38,261 nucleotides of DNA from Sphingobium sp. (GTDB lineage Bacteria; Pseudomonadota; Alphaproteobacteria; Sphingomonadales; Sphingomonadaceae), in NCBI RefSeq assembly GCF_003248505.1, contig NZ_QFOA01000026.1:1-38261 (forward strand). Direction: 5' to 3'. The position numbers and the translations under genes are program-made. The notes beneath the pieces were generated by a model. The model ran no database searches and was not told the DNA's origin. It saw nothing but the letters and a program-made list of their open reading frames with translations. Positions within the stretch are counted from its first letter, which is position 1, and every line of letters starts with the position of its first letter. This document shows positions 15,403 through 23,895 of the stretch, one piece after another.

Positions 15403-18400
15403 ATGCGCCTTGTCGTTCGCCTCGTTGCGGTCCTCACCAGCCTTGCCATCGCTGAGCCGGCGCTCGCACTGGAAGCCAGCTTTCATAGTTATGACGGCTT
15501 TGCCGAAACCGTCGATGCCTTTCGCCTGGTCTCGATGATCTTTGCCGATCCGCGCTACGAGACGCTGGTGCTGATCGTGGCGGTCGTCGGCATGGCACTG
15601 GGCGCTGTCCTCGCCATGGTGCGCGGCACGGGCATGGGCCTTGTCGCCTTCGGTTTCCAGATGCTGGTCGGGATCGGGCTCTTCGTTGGCCTTATTGCCA
15701 CCACCGGCACGGTCCATGTCTATGACCGGGTCCGCAACGCCTATCAGCCGGTGGGAGACGTTCCCAATCTCATCGTGCTTGTGGCGGGCGTCACCAACAT
15801 GATGGAACGAGCGCTCGCCGAGACGATCGACGACAACACGCTCGATCCCCATGCCAAGCTGGAATTTGGCGCTGGCGGCCACGCCTTCGATCTGTTTTTG
15901 AACGCCGTCTCGCCGCGTGGCCCGATGACCGACAGCTTCCTCGACGCGACGGTCAAGGACTATGTCCGCCAATGCTATCCGGTCGCGCGCGTGTCACCCG
16001 CCTATGGTGTCGACGATGACCAGCTCTTCCGGGCCAGCACCGACCTGCCGACGGCCTTTGCAGCGATGGCGGGCCCGTCGACCTTCAGCACGGTCTTCAC
16101 CGCATCGGACAAGGGCGGGACGACGGTCAGCTGCGAGGAAGCCTGGGAGCATATCGCCGATCGGCTATCCGATCCCAATATCTTCGAAAGCTACTCAGCG
16201 CAGGTTTGCGCGCGGACGGGCTATGACATCGCAAAGCCCGATCAGCTCGCCCGCTGCCGCAGCAATCTTGGCCAGATGGGCGACATGATGATGAGTACAC
16301 CGCTCACCGCCCAGGCCTTTCTCACCAACATCCTGCTCGGCAACAGCGTCGGCGACGTTCTCTTCGAGGACAGTCCGGCAACCGCCTCGCGCGTGATGGC
16401 GAACCGGGCGGTGGTATCGAGCGGCCTTGCGACCATGTCGACAGCCAATGAATGGTTCCCAACGATCCGCGCCGTCGTCTTCGGGATCATGCTCTTCATG
16501 GTGCCGGTGGCGCTCCTCTTCATCCTGACGCCGATCAACCTGCGGGTCGCGAGCTTTGCCCTTGGACTCTTCGTCTTCGTGGCCCTTTGGGGCGTGATCG
16601 ATGCGGGCATCTACCAGCTGACCCTTGGCCGGGCGACAGCGACGCTCGCGGAGATGCGCGCCAATCATCTGGCAGCCAATGCCTGGATGCTCGCGCCCTC
16701 GGCGGCCATGAAAGCGCTCGCCATATTCGGCAGCTTCCGCACAGCGGGCGCAGGCCTTGCAGGCGCCTTCGTGTTCACCGTGTTCCGCTTCTCGGGCAAT
16801 GTCTTCTCGTCCTTCACCGGGGGATCCCTGGGCGTTACAGCGCAGGCGTCGTCGGCTGCCGCGACCGTGTCGACATCGGAAGGCTATGCTGCGGCGCTGG
16901 AAGCCCAGGCGTCGGCCACCGGCACAAGCGCACGCCGCGCCGCCGCTGGCTCGTTCGGCGACTTTGGCGAGCGGTCGAGCTTTGGGGCCAACCGCAGCTT
17001 CGGGGCCGCCGGCGCGGTCGAAGGCGTGCATGGGGGTGTTCCGGGGCAAGCCGCGCTGGGCCTGGGCGGGATCGATGCCGCCCGCGAATTGGGCGGGATC
17101 GCTCCCGCGCTTGCTGGCCGGGACCTCGCCGATCCCACGGTTAAAGGCGCAGTCCAGACAGCCGCTGCGACCGGAGCCATTCACAATTTTGCCGAGAAGG
17201 ATGCGCTCCGGGACCTTGGGACAGGCTATTTCGGCGCAGGTCAGGGCGGCGAGAAGGCTTTTGCCGCCTTCACCCAAAACCTTGTCCAGTGGCGCGCCTT
17301 TGGCGACACACGCGCCTATGACATGATGATGCAGGGGACGAGCCGGCATTTCGAGCGCGCTGGTTACTCGCCAGAAGATGCTGCGCTCAAGGCCAGCGGC
17401 CTGATCGCAGAAGCCCAGGCCGATCCGACCTTCGCCAAGCTCATCGCCAACAGCTTCTCTCAAGGTGAGATGCTCAAGAACGAACTCACCGCCGCGCAAA
17501 CGCAGGTAGGTGCGATGGAAGGCCGGCGCGACTATGCTGGCAGCGAGGTTTCCGCCGTCGAGCGCGGCAATGTCGCGACCGAACAGGCGCGCCGAACGGG
17601 CGGTAACGAGGGACAGCGGTTCGCAGCCCGGATGCTGGGCCTGCCAGTAGATGAAATGAACCGCCGCATCGCCTTCATCAACGCCCTCTCGGGCGAAGCG
17701 CGCTCTACCGCCATCAGCCAACTCTCCCGCGCCACTGGCCGCAGCGAAGCGCAGGTCATGCATGCGCTTGAGACATACAGGGCTTCAAGCGAGGTCGGGA
17801 CTGCCGATGGGGCAACCGCGGAGGCGTCCCGGGAAGGTACAAGCGTCTATGGGCGAACCCGCGAGGCTGCCGGCTATGACTTTGCCGAGCGGTCAGGCAA
17901 GCTGGACGCGCAGCGCGAGGTCGGTCATGACGGGACACGCAGTGCCGCCAGGATCGGAGAGCAGCGCAGGCAGTCGGAGAATTTCGGCTTTGCAGAAGGC
18001 GCCGCGGCAGCCGGCATGTCGACACGCAAGGCCGCCCGGCTCGATAGCTTCATCCGGGCCTTGAGCGATGGCGCGGGCAACCAGCTTGATATGGCGGAAG
18101 GTGGCGCTGAAGGCGTGGCCGATCGTGCACGTAACGCAAGAATGACGGGAATCGTCGAGAAGGAGCGCCTGTCGCGTGTGCAATCGCTCCTCAAGGCCAA
18201 CGGGATCGAGATGACAAAACGTCAGATAGCGATGGACCAGAATGGCGACTTCAGCCTCAACCTCACGCCTGCAACCGCCGCCCAGATGTGGAAAGCCGGC
18301 CTCCTTAATGAAAGCCAGCTTGGTGCGGTCGCAAATGGCGGCCATGCCCGCTTCAGTCTCGCCCATAATGATCTTCTCGTCTCTAGCAGCGCGGGCTTCG

Positions 18401-19122
18401 AGACGTCAGCGCGGAACGATACCAGCACGAGATTTGAAGCCGGCAAACAGGCCGGGCCGGACACGATCGAACATTTCATGGGCGGGGGAGCGGAAGGAAA
18501 GGCAGCCATGGCCAACTGGCTGCGCGGCGGATTTGAAATGGATCGTAAGGGGGACTGGCGCCTGAAACCGCAAGTTGCAGACACTCTTCAGCGAGACGTC
18601 CAAGCCATCATGGCCCAGGCTGGGTGGGAACGGAACATTTCGCGCTCCGCGCAGGATCAGACGGCCTTCGGCATCTCGGTGAAGGGAGAAATAGGGGGAG
18701 GAGTTGCCAGCTCATCGGGTAAAGGGAAGTCAACAAACCTGTCAAACTCGATTACTGGTCGCAGCGGGGGCTCCATTGGCCTATCATCTCAAGAAATCGG
18801 CACGACTAACGAAGTTGCAAGCTCCCAGTTGAACATCGTCAACTATGATGTACGACAATCACTCGCAAATGCGGAAAGATCCGCAGCTCGATCTTCAAAC
18901 CCTAATGTGTCATTCTCAGACCACCTCTCTGAGGAAATTCTAGGTTCGCATGGCCTTCGAAATCGTTACCTCGGATCCGCAGATAGTCGGCGGGGCACAA
19001 CTGACATTTCTGCTCCCCTCACTTCGCTGGAGCAATCGTCAATCCTCAAATCCGGAGGTTTTTCGAATGACCTTGATCGAGGACCTCATGACGGCGATTC
19101 GTCGTTCAAGACCCGCGATTGA
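15403..19122 (+). CDS. traG: TraG, mating-pair stabilisation and entry-exclusion inner-membrane protein
   Basis: Large inner-membrane protein needed for pilus assembly and mating-pair stabilisation; in F its C-terminal part is recognised by the entry-exclusion protein TraS. The 1239-aa product (F TraG is 938 aa) has an N-terminal hydrophobic segment, membrane helices at about 52-70 and 80-105, a periplasmic region, and helices at about 353-373, 380-405 and 445-462. A long Ala/Gly/Ser-rich, mostly helical C-terminal region follows. GGGAG precedes the start. From about 18700 onward base composition becomes less GC-rich. The stop overlaps the convergent small gene by 17 nt. Confidence 0.92.
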   Translation: MRLVVRLVAVLTSLAIAEPALALEASFHSYDGFAETVDAFRLVSMIFADPRYETLVLIVAVVGMALGAVLAMVRGTGMGLVAFGFQMLVGIGLFVGLIATTGTVHVYDRVRNAYQPVGDVPNLIVLVAGVTNMMERALAETIDDNTLDPHAKLEFGAGGHAFDLFLNAVSPRGPMTDSFLDATVKDYVRQCYPVARVSPAYGVDDDQLFRASTDLPTAFAAMAGPSTFSTVFTASDKGGTTVSCEEAWEHIADRLSDPNIFESYSAQVCARTGYDIAKPDQLARCRSNLGQMGDMMMSTPLTAQAFLTNILLGNSVGDVLFEDSPATASRVMANRAVVSSGLATMSTANEWFPTIRAVVFGIMLFMVPVALLFILTPINLRVASFALGLFVFVALWGVIDAGIYQLTLGRATATLAEMRANHLAANAWMLAPSAAMKALAIFGSFRTAGAGLAGAFVFTVFRFSGNVFSSFTGGSLGVTAQASSAAATVSTSEGYAAALEAQASATGTSARRAAAGSFGDFGERSSFGANRSFGAAGAVEGVHGGVPGQAALGLGGIDAARELGGIAPALAGRDLADPTVKGAVQTAAATGAIHNFAEKDALRDLGTGYFGAGQGGEKAFAAFTQNLVQWRAFGDTRAYDMMMQGTSRHFERAGYSPEDAALKASGLIAEAQADPTFAKLIANSFSQGEMLKNELTAAQTQVGAMEGRRDYAGSEVSAVERGNVATEQARRTGGNEGQRFAARMLGLPVDEMNRRIAFINALSGEARSTAISQLSRATGRSEAQVMHALETYRASSEVGTADGATAEASREGTSVYGRTREAAGYDFAERSGKLDAQREVGHDGTRSAARIGEQRRQSENFGFAEGAAAAGMSTRKAARLDSFIRALSDGAGNQLDMAEGGAEGVADRARNARMTGIVEKERLSRVQSLLKANGIEMTKRQIAMDQNGDFSLNLTPATAAQMWKAGLLNESQLGAVANGGHARFSLAHNDLLVSSSAGFETSARNDTSTRFEAGKQAGPDTIEHFMGGGAEGKAAMANWLRGGFEMDRKGDWRLKPQVADTLQRDVQAIMAQAGWERNISRSAQDQTAFGISVKGEIGGGVASSSGKGKSTNLSNSITGRSGGSIGLSSQEIGTTNEVASSQLNIVNYDVRQSLANAERSAARSSNPNVSFSDHLSEEILGSHGLRNRYLGSADSRRGTTDISAPLTSLEQSSILKSGGFSNDLDRGPHDGDSSFKTRD

Positions 19123-19546
19123 TAAAAGCCGGATTTATAGGGTTCAACGGACTCCCATTCCACAGCGCACCAGAGCGCGGGTCAAGCGGATCGAACTCCC
19201 ATGGCATGCCAGAGGGCCCATAGCTGTCAGGGTCGGGAAAACGGTCTTCTGACAAATCGCCCGTCGCCTCAAATGGCCGCGATGCTGCAAGCCGCTCGCT
19301 GAAAAACCCGAAGCAGAGGATCAGGGCGACCACTGGCGGGAAAAAAAAGATCGTCAGACAGCCCGCCAGCGCCGAGCTATACAAATCCTCTACCACCTGA
19401 GAGTAGCGACCAGCCCACATTCCAACCCAATACAAGGGAACCGCCGTCCACCACAGCTTCGCGTGTAGCGGGCGCCAGAGCCGATCACCGACCCTTAACG
19501 GCTCGGCATCCTGTTTTGCTATGACCTGCTCTTTAAGCGGTGACAT
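19106..19546 (-). CDS. small membrane protein convergent with traG
   Basis: Unrecognised 146-aa protein on the strand opposite the tra operon. It has a polar N-terminus, two hydrophobic stretches (about 31-50 and 58-82, the second rich in Phe) and a proline/glycine-rich soluble C-terminus. Its 3' end overlaps the last codons of traG. Placement directly after traG corresponds to the F entry-exclusion gene traS, also a small membrane protein, so an exclusion function is conceivable, but the orientation differs and no similarity is claimed. The ribosome-binding site is weak (GAGAG region upstream). Confidence 0.65.
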   Translation of the reverse strand: MSPLKEQVIAKQDAEPLRVGDRLWRPLHAKLWWTAVPLYWVGMWAGRYSQVVEDLYSSALAGCLTIFFFPPVVALILCFGFFSERLAASRPFEATGDLSEDRFPDPDSYGPSGMPWEFDPLDPRSGALWNGSPLNPINPAFINRGS

Positions 19547-19715
19547 GATCGAGCTCTCTCGCTCTGAAATTTATCAATTCAGCCAGCTTTTGGAAATCAA
19601 TTTCTTTGTAGCGGTGATGGCTCGACTTCCTGCAATCAAAAAAGCTGTCCCTACCCCATCCCCCTCCAACTCCTCAAATTGGCATCGCCCGGAGAGAGCT
19701 CGCCACAGATTTTCG

Positions 19716-20954
19716 TCAAGCATGGAGGTGCCCAGGCTTCATATCCTTCAACGGTACGCCCGCATCTCCCAGCTGCGCGACATTCAGCGCCGCGCCGGCG
19801 ACGACATGGGCGCGTCCCTGCACATAGTCCTTGACCATGTTGACGCAGTCCAGGGCGATCACCTTCCCACCCTTCAAATATACGATCGAAAAGCTGCGGC
19901 TGGCCGGGTCGCCGCGCTTCACCGTCTGGTCGAAACCCGTCGATAGGCCGACCGTCTGAAGCTTCAGATCATATTGGTTGGACCAGAACCACGGCACGGC
20001 GTCATAGGCTTCCGCCTTGCCCATAATGTGCCCCACCGCGACCTTCGCTTGGTCATTGGCGTTCTGCACCGATTCCAGCCGCATCTGCGCGCCATCGGCA
20101 AAGCGGTTGGCGTGCGACGCGCAATCGCCCACTGCATAGATGCCGGGCAGCGATGTGCGGCAATATTCGTCGACGTCGACGCCGTTGCCGCCAGTCGCAC
20201 CAGCCGCGATCAGCGGTCCGGTTTCAGGGACGATGCCGATGCCCACGATAACCATGTCAGTTTCGATCCGTTCGCCATCCTTCATCAGCACAGCGGTGGC
20301 GCGGCCGTCCGTCACCTCGATGCAATCCATCGCCGATCCGGTACGCAGGTCCACGCCGTGGGCGCGGTGTTCCGCCTCGTAAAAGCGCGAAAGATCTTCG
20401 CCTGCGACGCGCGCCAGCACCCGGTCCAGCGCCTCCAGCAGCACGACCTTCTTGTCGAACTTGGTCAGCACCGCCGCCGCCTCCAGCCCGATATAGCCCC
20501 CGCCGATGATGGTTACATGATTGATGCTGTCGATCTTTGCCATCATCGCGTCGACATCGTCGCGGCGGCGCACGGCATGGACGTTGTCCGCGTCCGCGCC
20601 GTTGCAGGTCAGCATCCGGGGGCTGCCGCCGGTGCACCAGATCAGCTTGCCATAACCGATCTCTTCCTCACCCACGGTCACGAACTTGCCATCGGGATCG
20701 ACGCTGCGGACGCGCTTGCCCAGCAACATGTCGATCTTGCGCTCTTCCCAGAAGCTGGCGGGGCGGATCAGGATGCGATCAAAGCTCTTGTCGCCGGCAA
20801 AATATTCCTTGGACAAGGGCGGCCGCTCATAGGGCGGATATTGCTCGTCCCCGATCATCGCCACCGTGCCTTCAAAGCCCAGTTGCCGCAGCGAAATCGC
20901 CGCCTGCGCGCCAGCGTGGCCCGCGCCAACGATCAGAACGTCATAATAGCCCAT
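19716..20954 (-). CDS. FAD/NAD-dependent ferredoxin reductase
   Basis: Flavoprotein that passes electrons from NAD(P)H to a [2Fe-2S] ferredoxin, of the putidaredoxin-reductase type serving P450s and ring-hydroxylating oxygenases. The 412-aa product has the FAD-binding G10-x-G12-x-x-G15, a second Rossmann motif G151-G-G-x-x-G156 for the pyridine nucleotide, the G-D-C-A FAD-contact box near residue 280, and the C-terminal reductase domain. GGGAGAG precedes the start. The gene is visibly richer in G+C than the P450, GST and thioesterase genes upstream, suggesting a separate origin. The natural client is the P450 at 22636-23895; no ferredoxin gene is in the window. Confidence 0.9.
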   Translation of the reverse strand: MGYYDVLIVGAGHAGAQAAISLRQLGFEGTVAMIGDEQYPPYERPPLSKEYFAGDKSFDRILIRPASFWEERKIDMLLGKRVRSVDPDGKFVTVGEEEIGYGKLIWCTGGSPRMLTCNGADADNVHAVRRRDDVDAMMAKIDSINHVTIIGGGYIGLEAAAVLTKFDKKVVLLEALDRVLARVAGEDLSRFYEAEHRAHGVDLRTGSAMDCIEVTDGRATAVLMKDGERIETDMVIVGIGIVPETGPLIAAGATGGNGVDVDEYCRTSLPGIYAVGDCASHANRFADGAQMRLESVQNANDQAKVAVGHIMGKAEAYDAVPWFWSNQYDLKLQTVGLSTGFDQTVKRGDPASRSFSIVYLKGGKVIALDCVNMVKDYVQGRAHVVAGAALNVAQLGDAGVPLKDMKPGHLHA

Positions 20955-21116
20955 GCACTCTCCCTAACTAATAAAATTGGCATTCTATTTGGCTTTTCTT
21001 TTCACGATTTCGGGGGCTAGTTTGTCATAGTTTTTGAGTCACTCAGCGGGGGCCAATCGAGCTGCGCCAGCAAATTTGGCGAGACCAATCGATGCGAGGT
21101 TGAAAATTAGAATCGG
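20955..21116. other. intergenic region with dyad elements upstream of the ferredoxin reductase
   Basis: This 162-nt spacer interrupts the otherwise tightly packed minus-strand operon. It contains the perfect odd palindrome TGAGTCACTCA (21035-21045), an inverted repeat CGCCA (21065-21069) / TGGCG (21077-21081), and a direct repeat CCAATCGA (21053-21060 and 21085-21092). It may hold a separate promoter or operator for the reductase gene. No clear -35/-10 pair was found. Confidence 0.4.
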
Positions 21117-21506
21117 CTAGATTTCCATGCGTCGGTCGATGAGAAAGTTCATGCGAGCAACTGCAATTGGCTTTTCATACCCTTGCTGCGATGCAGTCGC
21201 CTCGACATTGGCGATGCGTCTGCCGATCCGTATTACTTCTCCCCGAGCAATCGTTGTCGCCAACTTTCCGCCTTTGCGAAAGTCTACCGTAACGTTAATC
21301 GGCTTTATTCCGATTGCACCGGGGTCACCGATCGCTTCGTTGAGCGCGACGAATGCAGCCAGTTCGAGCAAGCCGGAAATCGCTCCACCATGAAGATAGC
21401 CCGGCCGCCCAGTTACATGAGGCCCAGGCACCATGACAACACGATATCGCCCCTTTTCAAGGTCAAGAGTAGCCTGCAATCGTTCTGCATAGGGCGGAAG
21501 TCTCAT
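21117..21506 (-). CDS. PaaI-type hotdog thioesterase
   Basis: 129-aa single-hotdog protein of the PaaI/acyl-CoA thioesterase family, which hydrolyses acyl-CoA or aryl-CoA esters. The signature L-H-G-G-A is at residues 38-42, followed by a helix bearing the acidic residue E48. The D-F-R-K-G strand and the C-terminal V-x-A-T/A-R-M strands fit the fold. The start overlaps the stop of the second hotdog gene by 4 nt, so the pair is coupled. Likely role: CoA recycling or release of an acid intermediate in the cluster's pathway. Confidence 0.85.
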   Translation of the reverse strand: MRLPPYAERLQATLDLEKGRYRVVMVPGPHVTGRPGYLHGGAISGLLELAAFVALNEAIGDPGAIGIKPINVTVDFRKGGKLATTIARGEVIRIGRRIANVEATASQQGYEKPIAVARMNFLIDRRMEI

Positions 21507-21925
21507 AGCGTTGCTCCGTCGAGGAACATAAAAGTGCCCACCACATGCGCCACCGGATCAGCCACGTCGCCCTGATGGGCTATCCCTCGTACAAATGCGA
21601 TGCTTCGGGTGAGCCTATAACATTCCGCCCGCCCGAAAACCGCCTGCCTTGGCAAGGCTGGACGCATATAATCAACCCGCAGATCCAGTGTGGCCTGATT
21701 GGTAAAATCACCTTTCCGAACCCAAACGGCAAAACTGGCCGCAACGTCCATCATTGTGATAATCGGTCCCGAAGCTAGGATTCCTTCGTCCCAATCCGAT
21801 GACAGTCCGATGTCGTAAGCAAGGACGAGTTCCGTCCAGTTCTCACCATGAGCCGCATAACGGACGCCGATCGCAGCATTATGTCCTCGGGCAAGCCGCT
21901 CTTCTATCGCACGCTGGTCGATCAT
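21503..21925 (-). CDS. hotdog-fold thioesterase-like protein, variant active site
   Basis: 140-aa hotdog protein coupled to the preceding PaaI-type gene. The equivalent of the H-G-G box reads A-S-G-P-I-I, so the usual His-Gly-Gly is missing, but the following helix keeps an acidic residue (M-M-D-V). It may be a partner subunit, a binding protein or a thioesterase with a different catalytic arrangement. A strong AGGAGGG lies about 13 nt before the start. Confidence 0.8.
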   Translation of the reverse strand: MIDQRAIEERLARGHNAAIGVRYAAHGENWTELVLAYDIGLSSDWDEGILASGPIITMMDVAASFAVWVRKGDFTNQATLDLRVDYMRPALPRQAVFGRAECYRLTRSIAFVRGIAHQGDVADPVAHVVGTFMFLDGATL

Positions 21926-22006
21926 TGAGATATTACAACCCTCCTGCGGTTTCGAGTGATACCGCCTTTTGCCATGAAGCCCTAAACCCTCCCGAACCGA
22001 TAGGCT

Positions 22007-22636
22007 TTAGCTTTGCGTTTGCGCAGCGACGGCCCGTTGGAAAGCTTGCCTCCCTTTCAAACGTTCGAAATATTGATGGATGGGCTCACTCAACTGGTCA
22101 AACAAGCCAGTAAACTGGGACAACATGACCGCATAACCCACCGAGATGTCTGCCATGGTGAACATTGAGCCAGCAGCGTAATCACCGAGCTTCAGGAACA
22201 CCTCGATGCCCCGTGCGCGTGCCAGAAACCAGCGGGAATAATCTTCGACCAACTGTTTGCTACGGCGGTCTTCGGGCTCAAAGCGGCCGTAGCGCAGAAC
22301 AACCGCCTGTGGGAAAGTGAGGGTCGCTTCGCCGAAATGCAGATAGTTTAGGAACGCTCCAAAATTTGGATCCTGGTGACCAGGTACCAAACCTCTAGAG
22401 GGGTGTTTTGCTCCCAGATAATGGCATATTGCGGCTGACTCGGTCATTCTAACACTTCCATCGACGAAAAGCGGTACCGTCCCGAGGGGGTTTTCCTCGA
22501 GATAATCGGGCCTCGTCAGTCGCGGTGGGAACTCCAGAAGCTCGAGTTCATACGGAATCTTTACCTCCTCCAGCGCCCAGAGAACACGGAAGGAGCGGGA
22601 ATTTGCGCTATGGTAGAGTTTTACCCGGGCCCTCAT
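22007..22636 (-). CDS. glutathione S-transferase
   Basis: 209-aa cytosolic GST. The N-terminal thioredoxin-like domain shows a serine-rich active-site loop (Ser10/Ser13/Ser15), the N-P-L-G-T-V-P cis-proline segment at about 50-56, and the glutathione-contact E-S-A-A-I motif at about 66-70. The all-helical C-terminal domain follows, with a T-M-A-D-I-S N-capping-box region at about 160-165. It starts in a TGATG overlap with the P450 stop. In sphingomonad catabolic clusters GSTs perform ether cleavage, dehalogenation, isomerisation or detoxification; which applies here is unknown. Confidence 0.9.
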   Translation of the reverse strand: MRARVKLYHSANSRSFRVLWALEEVKIPYELELLEFPPRLTRPDYLEENPLGTVPLFVDGSVRMTESAAICHYLGAKHPSRGLVPGHQDPNFGAFLNYLHFGEATLTFPQAVVLRYGRFEPEDRRSKQLVEDYSRWFLARARGIEVFLKLGDYAAGSMFTMADISVGYAVMLSQFTGLFDQLSEPIHQYFERLKGRQAFQRAVAAQTQS

Positions 22637-23895
22637 CAGAATGAGAACCGAATAGGTAGGCTTTTCAACCCACTGACAAAAGTTGACTCGATATAGGTGG
22701 GCTCACCTGCCAGTTCGACGTGTTTCAGGCGAGGCAACAGTTCGGCGTAAAACGCGCGGATCTCCATCGTGGCTAGGAATTTTCCGAGACAGAAATGCGG
22801 GCCATAGCCGAATGCTAGGTGCGCAGGATTGCTCTTGCGATCGATCCGGAACTGATTTCCGTCAGGGAATACAGATTCATCCCTGCAGGCCGAAGCGTAG
22901 CATAGCATGATAGCCTCGCCAGCCGCGATGGTCGTGCCATGCCACGTAACATCCTGCTGTGGAGTTCGCATGAAGTGCTTTACTGGCGCCGTCCATCGCA
23001 CAAACTCCTCAGCGGCCGAGTTCAACAGCCCGAGATCGGCCCGAAGCATTTCGAGTTGATCGGGGAATTGCAGGAGACCGAGCAAACCTCCTCCGATGGA
23101 TGCTGCTGTTGTGTCATGCCCCGCCGTCGATGCAATGACATAGTAGGATGTCATCTCCCGCTCAGCCATCGGGCACCCATTGACCACACCATTTGCGATC
23201 GTAGAAATTATGTCATCCTTCGGGCTCTTCCGGCGATCCTCAGTCAAGGCTCGATAATAATCGCCAAATTCAGCGAAAACATCGCGCACGCCATCATGTG
23301 CAGAAGCAGACTTTTCCCCGTCCTGCGTTTTAAGGTCCTTGTCAGCGGGACTGAATAAGCGCTGCGTCAAACGCAGAACCTGGGCTTCATCCTCTTTTGG
23401 CACCCCCATGAGGGTCATGACCACCCGAAGAGGAAACCAATAGGCGATATCGGCCGAGAAGTCGCATGCGGCACCCAGATCCTCCATGCGATCGACAAAT
23501 TCTTTAGCGATTGCTGCAATCTGCGGTTCAAATTTCCGAAGATTTTTCGGACCAAACCAGTCCATCGTAACGCCGCGATGTGCGCGATGATAAGGGCCAT
23601 CCATATGAGTCAGCGGCTTGACGCCATTGCGGTCCCCATATTTAGCCTCGTAAATCGCCTCGACTTTCTCGGGCAACAGGACGGTGCGATCTCCGGCAGC
23701 GTAGGTCGCCGGATCGCGTTCGATCGCCATGATATCGTCATGGCGAGTCATAACCCAAAATGGACGGTAGCCGCGCGGCTCTGCCTTCGCCACCGGGGCA
23801 TCCCGCCTTAGCCGAGCGTAAAGTTCATAAACTTCATTTGGCTTCGAAAACGTCGAGGCGCGCGCCAATGATTCGGGAGTGAGAGGCTCGATCAT
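22636..23895 (-). CDS. cytochrome P450 monooxygenase
   Basis: Soluble bacterial P450, probably a three-component (class I) enzyme. The ATG at 23895, overlapping the acyl-CoA synthetase stop by 4 nt, gives 419 aa. It has the I-helix oxygen-activation motif A258-G-H-D-T-T263, the K-helix E297-x-x-R300, and the haem loop F362-G-x-G-P-H-F-C369-L-G with Cys369 as the iron ligand. All key residues are present. An upstream in-frame ATG at 23961 lies inside the synthetase gene and is unlikely. Probable role: first hydroxylation of the compound handled by the cluster. The CYP family and substrate cannot be assigned by eye. Confidence 0.95.
   Translation of the reverse strand: MIEPLTPESLARASTFSKPNEVYELYARLRRDAPVAKAEPRGYRPFWVMTRHDDIMAIERDPATYAAGDRTVLLPEKVEAIYEAKYGDRNGVKPLTHMDGPYHRAHRGVTMDWFGPKNLRKFEPQIAAIAKEFVDRMEDLGAACDFSADIAYWFPLRVVMTLMGVPKEDEAQVLRLTQRLFSPADKDLKTQDGEKSASAHDGVRDVFAEFGDYYRALTEDRRKSPKDDIISTIANGVVNGCPMAEREMTSYYVIASTAGHDTTAASIGGGLLGLLQFPDQLEMLRADLGLLNSAAEEFVRWTAPVKHFMRTPQQDVTWHGTTIAAGEAIMLCYASACRDESVFPDGNQFRIDRKSNPAHLAFGYGPHFCLGKFLATMEIRAFYAELLPRLKHVELAGEPTYIESTFVSGLKSLPIRFSF

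Noticed and set aside
16195..17763. 522-codon open frame antisense to traG
   Set aside because: It mirrors the third-position GC bias of traG; its translation is Arg/Ala/Glu/Gly-rich with no domain, and it lies wholly inside a well-supported gene.
19584..19647. CAGCTTTT / AAAAGCTG inverted repeat after the tra operon
   Set aside because: The 48-nt loop and weak AT-rich stem make a terminator or operator unlikely.
19974..21020. 348-codon plus-strand open frame opposite the ferredoxin reductase
   Set aside because: The reductase frame has both nucleotide-binding motifs; the opposite translation is His/Ala/Arg-rich low complexity.
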